DNA of 38,838 nucleotides from a virus: the IMG/VR virus record IMGVR_UViG_3300035670_000017, positions 128,850 to 167,687 of that record; one strand, given 5' to 3'. The notes under the pieces were generated by a model, which saw only the letters and a list, made by a program, of their open reading frames with translations, was not told the origin of the DNA and did no database searches. The translations under genes and the position numbers were made by a program. Positions within the stretch are counted from its first letter, which is position 1. The number at the start of each line of letters is the position of its first letter. Below, one piece after another: positions 29,839-37,646 of the stretch.

Positions 29839-30861
29839 ATGATCGAATTTGAAACAATTGACGGCTACACCATTTATAAGTGCATTATTAAAACCGCTGT
29901 TGCTCATACAGAGCGCCTTCGTCTATCCAGCAGCTGGTGCAACTGGGACGCTAAATTAATCGGAGATAACCCATCTCTCGTGCTATTAACACTGAAGATC
30001 AAGGGAGAAGCTCTCACTATTACACCGCTACTGAAGATTCTGGAAGAAGCGAAACTTCCTTTGCCTGAAGGTCTTCGAAAACCAGAGCGGAAAAGCATCT
30101 GTGATCTGATCCATTACTACACCGTCAAGTCTATGCATGAGCTGGAGTGCGTGTTGCACGCCACCAATGGCTCACTGTTGACAGGAGAGCACTGGGAGCA
30201 ACGAATCACTGATATCATTGCTCGCGGTGAGATCGCTTTCTTGATTGAAAAGAAAGCCGACAGTGTGATGTTCTTTGAAACCTATTCTGTAGGTACTTTC
30301 AACAGACTGTTGAATGATATCAAGGATGAGGTTGGGGAATTGATCGCTTCTACCAACAACGTAGTTTTCTATGAGATGTTCGTCCAGAATGAACAAGAAT
30401 TGAAAATCTACACAGACGCATTGGTTGACTCTAATGACAAAGCGGCGCTCGGAGATGTATTTATTGAATCCATTCAAGAAAAAGATGATGGATTTATGGT
30501 TAAATTCGGGCGAGTGGTTCGGGCGATCACCAGAGATCCAGCCACAGCTATTCTGAATGGTCTTTTGACTTCGAACCTACCTATCCCAGGTAACAGGAAA
30601 TGTCCCGAGGTGTTCGAAGGACTGGCGTATCTGACGGATGCTACTGATTACCGATTGCTCTACATTGCACTCAAGAAGACGGTACAAGAGAACCCGGATA
30701 ATCTGAAGTACCCGCTTTACGCCCGACTAGGCGATGGGGAAGTCGGTAACCTTTACACGCCTTTTGAAATCCTCACTAGGACACAAATCGAATTAGAAAC
30801 GCGTAACCAGGGACTTCAAAAAGTTCAGAACCGCCTCAAATATCTTCAACAAAAGGGTTAA
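29839..30861 (+). CDS. Hypothetical protein, 340 aa
   Basis: A 340-residue soluble protein. The first 80 residues are alpha/beta, the middle mainly helical with acidic patches, and the last 30 residues form a Gln/Arg/Lys-rich helix (NQGLQKVQNRLKYLQQKG) that could be a coiled coil or nucleic-acid contact. There is no catalytic motif. It pairs with the preceding 188-aa gene and is followed by a strong hairpin. I do not recognise it. Confidence 0.7.
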   Translation: MIEFETIDGYTIYKCIIKTAVAHTERLRLSSSWCNWDAKLIGDNPSLVLLTLKIKGEALTITPLLKILEEAKLPLPEGLRKPERKSICDLIHYYTVKSMHELECVLHATNGSLLTGEHWEQRITDIIARGEIAFLIEKKADSVMFFETYSVGTFNRLLNDIKDEVGELIASTNNVVFYEMFVQNEQELKIYTDALVDSNDKAALGDVFIESIQEKDDGFMVKFGRVVRAITRDPATAILNGLLTSNLPIPGNRKCPEVFEGLAYLTDATDYRLLYIALKKTVQENPDNLKYPLYARLGDGEVGNLYTPFEILTRTQIELETRNQGLQKVQNRLKYLQQKG

Positions 30862-30866
30862 GTAAT

Positions 30867-30895
30867 CTCCTGTACTCCACCTAGGAGTACAGGAG
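30867..30895 (+). terminator. Hairpin terminator, 12-bp stem
   Basis: Arms 30867-30878 and 30884-30895 around an ACCTA loop, with a further TAA/TTA extension across a bulge. It separates the unknown pair from the helicase unit. Confidence 0.85.
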
Positions 30896-30984
30896 TTACC
30901 TTTCATATATTCACAAAATACACAGATACAATAGGATCAAATATGGCAACTTAGATTAGAAACAGGATAGAAGGATGTAGATAG

Positions 30985-32595
30985 ATGCTGCATAGTAAGA
31001 AAGATGTCGGGACTATTCAGGTCTTTACGCATGGATTTAAAGTCATTGCAAATGACCCTCGTATCAAGGTGGCTTGTAGACGGGTACTCAATGACTGGGT
31101 AGTCAGAACTGATAAGAAGGTTGAGAACTCCAGAGGAGAGATGGTCACTGTTAGTGTACCTACTCAAATCTACGGAGCTGAGCTAAATGACGGGGAGGCG
31201 TTTTGGTTTCATAAAGGACAATTCCCTGGTCTACAGACTGAACTGCGTGCTGTTCAGTTATTAGCTGAAGACTTGACCATCGAATACATCAAGACACACA
31301 AACCAGATAAGATCGACTTTCGTCTGCAACAAGGGCGTGTTCTTCGAGACTATCAGGAAGATGCTCGAAGGTTTGCTTTGGATGAAGTCGACATCGGAGA
31401 TCACTTCTCTAAGCTGATTGCCATCCCTACTGGAGGTGGTAAAACCGTTACCTTCTGTGGGATCATGGAAAAGCTTAGTGAACGGGTGATTATATCTGTT
31501 TTACCCAAGTACCATGTGAAATGGGTGGGTGATAAAGATGTCACCGGTGATTTGGAATCTAATCTTCAGATCAAGAAGTCTGAGATCATGCCAGTAGACT
31601 CCAAGGCGCAGTTACGTGGTCTGATTCATATTTGCAAGGAGCAAGGCTCCAGGAAGCTACCCAAGGTCATCGCTATTACGCTGACGACCATGGATGCTTT
31701 TATCAGTGATTATGAGGATGACCCTGAGGGTTGTTTACAGGACTACGGTGCAGTGCCATGGCAGCTACCAGCATTGACTGGTGTGGGTCTAGTAGGTGTA
31801 GACGAAGCTCACGAACACATCTATAAAGTCTTTAAACTGGCAGCACATCTACACGGCGTTAAGTTCATTGCTCTATCCGGCACTATGCGTGCTGAGGATG
31901 CTTTTGTTGAGCGTGTGCAAAACGTGATCTTTCCGAAGATCAAACGCTATGAAGAAGTGAAAATGGAGAAGTACATCGATGTGGAATTCATCGGGTACCA
32001 TTTCGCTAGAGATCTTCTACACAAAATACGGTACCAGGCATTTGGACGCAATGATTACTCTCATGCAGTCTTGGAGAAAAGCATTCTTCGCTATCCAAGA
32101 CTTCTTAAGGGTTACATCCAGATCGTCACAGGTATCCTAGACTGGGACTTCATGAAAGTCCGACAAGAGGGAGAGAAAGCTATTGTCTATGTTGCTACGG
32201 TGGACATGGCCGATAAATTCATCCTGGCTTTGACGCTCAGATATCCGCAATTGAAGATTGCTCGATACTGCGCTGCACAAGGCGACAAGTATGCTGATCT
32301 GATGTCTTCTGATATCACTGTCAGTACGATTCAATCCAGTGGCACTGCTGTGGATATTCCAAACTTGATTTGCAACATCTGCACAACCATGGTCAATAGT
32401 AGTAAATCAAATCTCCAAGTGCTTGGTCGCTTGAGAAAGCTACCGGGTGGACGAAAGGTGACTTTGTATATGCCGTTTTGTCGGGATATCAAAAAGCACT
32501 TCCAGTACACTCAGTTCAGATTTGAGTTATTCAAAGACATCACTAAGTCTATCAAGACTTTCAACTACGGTGCTCGTATTGGCGAGGACCACTAA
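30985..32595 (+). CDS. SF2 DEAH-type helicase, 536 aa
   Basis: The helicase motifs are in the order and spacing of superfamily 2. They are AIPTGGGKTVTF (Walker A, K153), VDEAHEH (DEAH at 273-276), ALSGTM (motif III, S298-T300), a RecA-like second domain from about residue 370, and VLGRLRKLPGG (motif VI, R482 and R484). About 110 residues precede the core, as in UvsW-type phage helicases. It likely unwinds branched DNA or RNA in phage recombination, replication or nuclear transport. The position after the polymerase block fits the helicase I recall near phiKZ gp75. The start is supported by GAAGGA upstream. Confidence 0.88.
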   Translation: MLHSKKDVGTIQVFTHGFKVIANDPRIKVACRRVLNDWVVRTDKKVENSRGEMVTVSVPTQIYGAELNDGEAFWFHKGQFPGLQTELRAVQLLAEDLTIEYIKTHKPDKIDFRLQQGRVLRDYQEDARRFALDEVDIGDHFSKLIAIPTGGGKTVTFCGIMEKLSERVIISVLPKYHVKWVGDKDVTGDLESNLQIKKSEIMPVDSKAQLRGLIHICKEQGSRKLPKVIAITLTTMDAFISDYEDDPEGCLQDYGAVPWQLPALTGVGLVGVDEAHEHIYKVFKLAAHLHGVKFIALSGTMRAEDAFVERVQNVIFPKIKRYEEVKMEKYIDVEFIGYHFARDLLHKIRYQAFGRNDYSHAVLEKSILRYPRLLKGYIQIVTGILDWDFMKVRQEGEKAIVYVATVDMADKFILALTLRYPQLKIARYCAAQGDKYADLMSSDITVSTIQSSGTAVDIPNLICNICTTMVNSSKSNLQVLGRLRKLPGGRKVTLYMPFCRDIKKHFQYTQFRFELFKDITKSIKTFNYGARIGEDH

Positions 32596-32596
32596 T

Positions 32597-32628
32597 ACTA
32601 CACAGGAGGCCGTAGCCTCCTGTGTAGT
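32597..32628 (+). terminator. Hairpin, 14-bp perfect stem
   Basis: Arms 32597-32610 and 32615-32628 with a CGTA loop, 1 base after the helicase stop. It has only a short T-rich stretch after it. Confidence 0.85.
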
Positions 32629-32651
32629 CATCTTTATACACAAGGAAAAAC

Positions 32652-33095
32652 ATGAACTTCAAAACTCTGGAAAACTACAAGTACGCTCGTTCTGCACTGA
32701 GCATGTTGGTGAAGATCAATCCTGGATTCATTATGAATATGCAGCTGGATCCGCGCATGATCAGTTCTCTGTATAGCCTATTGGCGAATTGCCCGCGGAT
32801 TGATTTGGAAGATCCACTTCGCACAGAACACGCACTCCTTGATCGTTTCCAGCACGTAGGAGGAACCTTCCAACTGCTAGTGAAATTCATCTCTGCTTTC
32901 ATGAGTCTGGATAACAAGCTGACTGTTGATCGTAACAAGGATGAAGCCATCAATCACACAGCGATGTATCTCCAAGCCACAATTGCCGAAGCTCAAGGTA
33001 CACGCAAGAATGGGAAGATCACTCTGCATCCAAGCTTCAAGGATTTGATCTTTGAAGAGATTGACGAATTCGTCTACCAAATCGAGCAAGCATAA
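32652..33095 (+). CDS. Hypothetical helical protein, 147 aa
   Basis: A 147-residue, almost entirely helical soluble protein with an AAGGAAAAA ribosome binding site. Leu- and Met-rich helices (YARSALSMLVKI, then LLVKFISAFMSL) suggest a helical bundle, perhaps oligomeric. There is no membrane helix or known motif. It is the last plus-strand gene before the converging minus-strand block. Confidence 0.75.
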   Translation: MNFKTLENYKYARSALSMLVKINPGFIMNMQLDPRMISSLYSLLANCPRIDLEDPLRTEHALLDRFQHVGGTFQLLVKFISAFMSLDNKLTVDRNKDEAINHTAMYLQATIAEAQGTRKNGKITLHPSFKDLIFEEIDEFVYQIEQA

Positions 33096-33100
33096 ACACT

Positions 33101-33144
33101 TACCACTCCCTCTGCTTTCGCAGAGGGAGTGGTAGTGGTTTGTT
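33101..33144. terminator. Bidirectional terminator between convergent blocks
   Basis: Arms 33101-33115 and 33120-33134 (15 bp, perfect, TTTC loop) lie between the plus-strand stop at 33095 and the minus-strand stop at 33147. A T-rich stretch follows on the plus side; the minus side has a short A/T tract. Confidence 0.9.
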
Positions 33145-33146
33145 TT

Positions 33147-34088
33147 TTATTTCAGATAGAAAGCGATCACACGACCGCGGCCTTCTTCACTGAACTTCTC
33201 ACCGACGATCGCATTGACGTTCACCACTTGGTTCACGCTCTTGGGATCGAGGGCAGTTGCTTCCAGCAGGTTAGTCAGAGACGTCAGAATCTGATACTGC
33301 TTGGGATCGCGTTTCCATTCCTTGGCACCACGGCTGTAGTACACAGGGCTGAAACACGCAGAGCGATACTCACCGAAGTAAGCGATAGCCAGACGCCACA
33401 GACGTGGGAACTCATGGCTGGGCGAGCGCTCAATAATAGACACCAGCTTGTCGTACAGACCTTCTTGCCACTTCAGGATGTCAGCAGGCGAAGTGATGCG
33501 ACGAGGAGCCATGACTTCAACGTAACGCTCGAAGAACGAGATCACATCGACAGCCCAGGTAGAACCCTTGACCTTCTCAGCTGCGATCATCGCTGCGAAC
33601 TCATTGGAGGTCACGACTTTCGCCGCGTTACCCGTACTTTGAGGGGAAGCTTGGCGAGGAGCGGCGCCATCGGGTCGTTTGACGATCTTGGGATCGACGG
33701 CCTTGGGCTTAGCCTGGATGGTGGGTTGTTCACTTGGTTGCTTCGCTTGGGTGGTGTCTGTGACATCAGAAGTAACTTTCACGGCTTGAGGTGCTGGATC
33801 CTTGACATCCTTGGCTTCAGAGACCAGGGCGCCCAGATCCACCACTGCTGGGGTGGACGATTCGGTTTTGCCAGCATCAGCAGGCGCTTCGGTACCAGGC
33901 ACAGATGCCTCAGTCACAGGGACAGGTGCCTCACTCGCAGATTCTGTATCAGCAGGCTTTTGTGCTTCGCTGGAACCTTGTGCTTCCTTGGCAGCAGCTT
34001 CAGCCAGGGCCTTGGCGTGTGCCTCTGCAACTGGATCAGTTTGCGGGGCTTGAGTGGACTTGTTGAATACGTTGTTTTGCTTCGACAT
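33147..34088 (-). CDS. Protein with Ala/Pro/Glu-rich disordered N-terminus, 313 aa
   Basis: Residues 1-160 are low-complexity and rich in Ala, Pro, Glu, Thr and Val (repeats such as APVPVTEASVPGTEAPADAG), so disordered and acidic. Residues 165-313 form a helical globular domain (VISFFERYVEVMAPRRI, then FPRLWRLAIAYFGEYRSA) with no known motif. A GGAG binding site precedes the ATG, 3 bases after the stop of the SLOG gene, so the two are co-expressed. An acidic tail beside a Gly/Asn/Arg-tail partner could allow charge-based association; this is inference. The large opposite-strand frame is a shadow. Confidence 0.7.
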   Translation of the reverse strand: MSKQNNVFNKSTQAPQTDPVAEAHAKALAEAAAKEAQGSSEAQKPADTESASEAPVPVTEASVPGTEAPADAGKTESSTPAVVDLGALVSEAKDVKDPAPQAVKVTSDVTDTTQAKQPSEQPTIQAKPKAVDPKIVKRPDGAAPRQASPQSTGNAAKVVTSNEFAAMIAAEKVKGSTWAVDVISFFERYVEVMAPRRITSPADILKWQEGLYDKLVSIIERSPSHEFPRLWRLAIAYFGEYRSACFSPVYYSRGAKEWKRDPKQYQILTSLTNLLEATALDPKSVNQVVNVNAIVGEKFSEEGRGRVIAFYLK

Positions 34089-34091
34089 TGT

Positions 34092-34985
34092 TTAGGACTC
34101 CAAGAATTGACGCAAACGAGGGATTGCGTTGGGGTTAGAGAGATTGATGACGGGGATGTTCATCGCCTTAGCAATCGCTGCGACGTGACCGGCTTGACCG
34201 GACTGCATCGTGCGGGTAGCTGGACCTTCACATCCATCTTCAGACCAAATGATGACAATCTGGCATGGTTGCTTCAGGTACTTGCCCAGGATCAGACGCA
34301 CGTTCTTGGCATAGAACGATTGTTGTACTTCCTTGATGTTACTCCATTCAGGCAAATAGCGCTTGGCAAATTCCTTGCACTCGTCGTTGCTGAAATAAGA
34401 AGCTTCGCCCTGGACTTGGTTGAAGTTCTTCCACGGAATGTGAAGCTCGACACCTGGAATGGTTTCCATCACCATTTTGTCAAAACCGTCCATACAGGAT
34501 GCACGGATGGTATATCCATGGTGAGCCAGGATGTTGCCAGCTTCTGCAATCAAAGGCTTCAGTTGATCAGGCGCGCGGCCGTTACCGGTAATGACAGCAG
34601 TCTTGGGGAGCTTAAGCTTTTCCAGTTCCTCAGGGGTCAGAGGCTTCGGTTGTTGACGATTCTTCCAGTTACCGCCACCGCCACCTCCGCCACCATTGCG
34701 ATTCCAATTACCACCACCTCCTTGGCGATTCTGCCAGTTACCGCCGTTGTTTCCACCTTGACGGTTTTGCCAATTACCACCATTGTTGCCTCCGCCGCCA
34801 GTCGAGGTGTACTGAGGCTGCTGCTGTTGTGGAGCTTGGTTCTGATAGCTGCCACCGGAGTAGCTGTTTTGAGAAGGCGCAGGTGCTTGGTTGCTGCTTT
34901 GACCGAAGTTCATCGGTTGTTCAGTGAATCCAGGGCGAGATTCAGGCTGGCCGCCTTGACCCTGGTTATTTTGATAGAAATCCAT
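34092..34985 (-). CDS. SLOG-domain protein with Gly-Asn-Trp-Arg repeat tail, 297 aa
   Basis: Residues 1-110 are disordered: a Gln/Ser/Pro region, then four GGNW(Q/K)NRQ-like repeats with poly-Gly (about 68-110), like RGG-type RNA-binding and phase-separating segments. Residues 125-297 are a Rossmann-like SLOG/LOG domain. TAVITGNGRAPDQLKPLI matches a GGN-type nucleotide loop, GYTIRASCMDGFDKMVME the second loop, and GQAGHVAAIAKAMNIPVINL the terminal strand-helix-strand. SLOG domains bind nucleotides such as NAD or ADP-ribose derivatives, or DNA (DprA). A nucleotide- or nucleic-acid-sensing role is inferred. A good AAGGAG site precedes the start. Confidence 0.75.
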   Translation of the reverse strand: MDFYQNNQGQGGQPESRPGFTEQPMNFGQSSNQAPAPSQNSYSGGSYQNQAPQQQQPQYTSTGGGGNNGGNWQNRQGGNNGGNWQNRQGGGGNWNRNGGGGGGGGNWKNRQQPKPLTPEELEKLKLPKTAVITGNGRAPDQLKPLIAEAGNILAHHGYTIRASCMDGFDKMVMETIPGVELHIPWKNFNQVQGEASYFSNDECKEFAKRYLPEWSNIKEVQQSFYAKNVRLILGKYLKQPCQIVIIWSEDGCEGPATRTMQSGQAGHVAAIAKAMNIPVINLSNPNAIPRLRQFLES

Positions 34986-35030
34986 AACTACTCCTTGGGT
35001 GTTGTTTAAGGTATACCCACCTTATACAGG

Positions 35031-35054
35031 CCAGTCCAGGTTTCCCCGGACTGG
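35031..35054 (-). terminator. Hairpin between minus-strand genes
   Basis: Arms 35031-35037 and 35048-35054 (7 bp) with an inner GG/CC pair around GAAA in the minus-strand reading. It lies between the small minus-strand ORF and the SLOG gene. The T-rich flank is on the plus side, so strength in the minus direction is uncertain. Confidence 0.55.
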
Positions 35055-35072
35055 TTTATATATGATTTTTAA

Positions 35073-35312
35073 TCAATTGCTGTTGAAGAATGTATTTAAA
35101 AATCGAAAGGTTTGAAGTTGGTTCTCAACCATCGAATCAGCCAGGGAATCTGTCCAATTCTTAATCGTTGAGTGACCACATATCGCCTGAAGGCATTCGG
35201 TGTTGAGCTTCGTCCAGTACTTCAGAGCCTGGTTAAAGTGATAAGCCGCATCGCACATTATCTCATGTCCCTGTCCGTTTTTACGTGAATAGATCATCGA
35301 GGTTAAAGTCAT
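35073..35312 (-). CDS. Small hypothetical protein overlapping polymerase gene, 79 aa
   Basis: The ORF overlaps the 3' end of the beta-prime-like gene by 32 bases. ATG 35312 gives 79 residues; ATG 35297 would give 74. The sequence reads like a genuine helical protein (DAAYHFNQALKYWTKLNTE), with Cys and Trp residues and no motif. There is no clear ribosome binding site, so translation would rely on coupling. It is followed by a hairpin, which supports a real transcript end. Confidence 0.5.
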   Translation of the reverse strand: MTLTSMIYSRKNGQGHEIMCDAAYHFNQALKYWTKLNTECLQAICGHSTIKNWTDSLADSMVENQLQTFRFLNTFFNSN

Positions 35313-36621
35313 TAACCGTCAACGAGTTAGTGTGCATCGCCTTCATAGATGCCGTCAAAATCGCGTGAGAGATTTCAGTCAGTGGCAAAGCGATACCTGT
35401 CTTGTATTTAGCCATAGCATCACCAGCACATGTCGAGCAGATCTCTTCCCCAGGTAGACGACAGTACATGGGAGAGCGGGTTCTCACTACTTGGCCTAGA
35501 TACTTACTGACATCTTCACCGTCGCCGATTTTCACTTGCGTAGAGCCGTTGATGACTGTGCGTCCTCGTAGAGAGTTCACTAGCCAAGGATAATACTTGC
35601 GAGTAATACCCATGGTCGATCCGCAGTTACCTTCCACGATCACGTAGTTATTAGAAGCGGCCAGCATTCGCTTAGCAGCCACGCCACCTTGCATGGTCTC
35701 ATAACCACGAGAGAATGAACCAGCACGGGATCCGTTGATCGTCGCTACGTATTGATCAGGGTCAGTAGGGAGTCCTTCTGACAGAGAGCGGGAGATACCA
35801 GTGATGCCTCCGTCTTTTCGGAAGCCTCCTTCTGCGCCCATGGATAAGAACAGTTTCTTTCGGCTGTCCTTGAGGATCTTGCCACTTGCGAACTTGTCCA
35901 GACTTGGATCGCCTTTGAGGTAGTCATAGTCGAATTCCAAAAGTTCCTTTTCAAATGCAGCCATTTGAATAGGGTCATTCAGATTCAGACCTGGGCGCTG
36001 AAGCATCTGTTTCTTCTTTTCCTCAATACCAGGAGGAGGAAGCAGTGTCTTTTGGGTCAGGCCCACTGTGAACAGATCCATCACTGTCGCGATCAATTCG
36101 ATACCTTTAGTCAGGTTCAAATATTCGTAGACATAGATCTTTTCTTTTTGAGGATCCGTGACAGAGCTGGGAACCGCTACGATCTGACCGGGTACATAGT
36201 TGTCCGGATTGCTTTCCAACCGGGGCATGATGATCTTTTCAATTTCAGAGATCTTCACTTCCTTGTTGATGTAAGGAATCTTCGCTCCAAATACCTCAGC
36301 CAGCAAAACAGCATTACTAACCAAGATACCGAACGTGGTATCCATCGGTGCTGTGATGTTCGGTAGCCACGTCTGGTCTACATGGACTGGGTCTTTAGCT
36401 ACGAACAACGGCCCTTTGCCAGAGTAGTCTTCAATAGGCTGGATCTCTAGATTCTGATCATAAGTACCCAAGCCCCATGGTTGCCGGATCAGCGTAAATG
36501 GTTGCTTGGGTACCTGTGCTGGATCCGGATCACTGAAATTGGACATACAGCGAACCCACCAATCACTTTCCAAATACCTCTTGTTAAGGAAAGACCCTTT
36601 CAAAAAGTCTAAGCGTTTCAT
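35281..36621 (-). CDS. RNA polymerase beta-prime C-terminal half, second copy (probable virion enzyme), 446 aa
   Basis: The hallmarks of beta-prime C-half appear again in a diverged form. LSMGAEGGFRKDGGITGISR fits the SGARG...GMRG region. NGSRAGSFSRGYETMQGGVA matches the SFREGLSVLEYFISTHGARK helix. EGNCGSTMG (C333) with C387, C395 and C398 matches the Zn2 site. EISHAILTASMKAMH (H430) matches the trigger loop. It is clearly a different protein from the 684-aa beta-prime half in the plus-strand block. phiKZ-like phages carry two polymerases; by position after the helicase it likely equals gp80 of the virion enzyme packaged in the capsid. It overlaps the upstream gene by 4 bases. Confidence 0.82.
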   Translation of the reverse strand: MKRLDFLKGSFLNKRYLESDWWVRCMSNFSDPDPAQVPKQPFTLIRQPWGLGTYDQNLEIQPIEDYSGKGPLFVAKDPVHVDQTWLPNITAPMDTTFGILVSNAVLLAEVFGAKIPYINKEVKISEIEKIIMPRLESNPDNYVPGQIVAVPSSVTDPQKEKIYVYEYLNLTKGIELIATVMDLFTVGLTQKTLLPPPGIEEKKKQMLQRPGLNLNDPIQMAAFEKELLEFDYDYLKGDPSLDKFASGKILKDSRKKLFLSMGAEGGFRKDGGITGISRSLSEGLPTDPDQYVATINGSRAGSFSRGYETMQGGVAAKRMLAASNNYVIVEGNCGSTMGITRKYYPWLVNSLRGRTVINGSTQVKIGDGEDVSKYLGQVVRTRSPMYCRLPGEEICSTCAGDAMAKYKTGIALPLTEISHAILTASMKAMHTNSLTVNDFNLDDLFT

Positions 36622-37460
36622 GCATTTTGCTCCTTATGTCGGGTCATCTTGGTGATCATCTCCGCGATGACCTTACCCAAGCGATTTGCAGTCTCCAGAT
36701 CGCCGACCAAGCGGTCGGCGTATTCTGTATAAACAGCGATAGGGTTGAGTGTACCGTTGCCCGAGTACAGTAACAGGAACACCAGTGTCTGGACCAACAT
36801 GTTTTCATCTGTGATCAAACCACGTAGTTCGTCGTACAAAGGCAGATACAACTCGAAGTCTTCTCCCATGATGACATCGGAGTCCATGATGATTCGAACT
36901 GCTTCGTTGATCCCGAAGACTTTGGTAAACAAACGCACATTCTCTTTCAAGATAGGTAGCTCTTTGGTAGCTAGCTTTTGCGTCTCTTCTTGTTCGTACA
37001 GGTATTCAGCCAATAGCTTCAGGCAAACTGGACGAACTGTATCTACGATCTGCAAGAACGTGGTATCTGGAGTATTGGTGAACATCTCCAGGATCTGACA
37101 CAACTTGATAGAGTCGTCATTGTCGGATTCCAATACACGCAGTACTGGAACTGGATCTTCTAGACGTTGTAGTTGGAACATCACGCGCAGCACTTGGTTA
37201 TTGAAGGCCAATGTAGTGTCTTCCGACAAAGAGATACCGTGACGATCTAACAGGTACGCCTGTGCGTTCAGGATGATCAATGAGAACTTGTCAACCATGA
37301 CAATGGGATCCTCATAGGACTCATTCATCAACAAGTCTTCCATGGGGAGAAAAGGATCCAGGTAGTTAAAGACTCGCATGAGTCCAATCGCTTCAAAGAT
37401 ATCCTCCGCTTGTTGCTCGGTGTAGTTCGATTGCACAAACAAAGTAATCAGATCATCCAT
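36618..37460 (-). CDS. Conserved helical protein upstream of virion polymerase gene, 280 aa
   Basis: A 280-residue acidic, all-helical soluble protein with no known motif. It begins with a good AGGAG site, and its stop overlaps the polymerase gene start (ATGA), so the two are made together, consistent with a virion polymerase partner or another late virion protein. Leu/Val-rich helices of similar length suggest a repeat-like helical scaffold. The function is unknown. Confidence 0.7.
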   Translation of the reverse strand: MDDLITLFVQSNYTEQQAEDIFEAIGLMRVFNYLDPFLPMEDLLMNESYEDPIVMVDKFSLIILNAQAYLLDRHGISLSEDTTLAFNNQVLRVMFQLQRLEDPVPVLRVLESDNDDSIKLCQILEMFTNTPDTTFLQIVDTVRPVCLKLLAEYLYEQEETQKLATKELPILKENVRLFTKVFGINEAVRIIMDSDVIMGEDFELYLPLYDELRGLITDENMLVQTLVFLLLYSGNGTLNPIAVYTEYADRLVGDLETANRLGKVIAEMITKMTRHKEQNA

Positions 37461-37646
37461 AGCGCCACTCCTAGTGAAGAGAAAGTTTATTTAATCAATA
37501 CATACAATTTAAGGCAAGTGCCTATATGTTCATTAGATTTGGCGCCAATGCTTGTATTTTGTATTAATAATACGTACTGTATAAATAGAGTAGAGACCTC
37601 TCGATGTTTAAGAGACTCTTTCGCCCAACCAACACAGAGTTTAATC

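Noticed and set aside
33129-35009. Plus-strand open frame of 626 codons
   Set aside because: It lies opposite the 313-aa and 297-aa minus-strand genes, which have good ribosome binding sites and a recognisable SLOG domain. The long frame is a by-product of their Gly- and Ala-rich codons.
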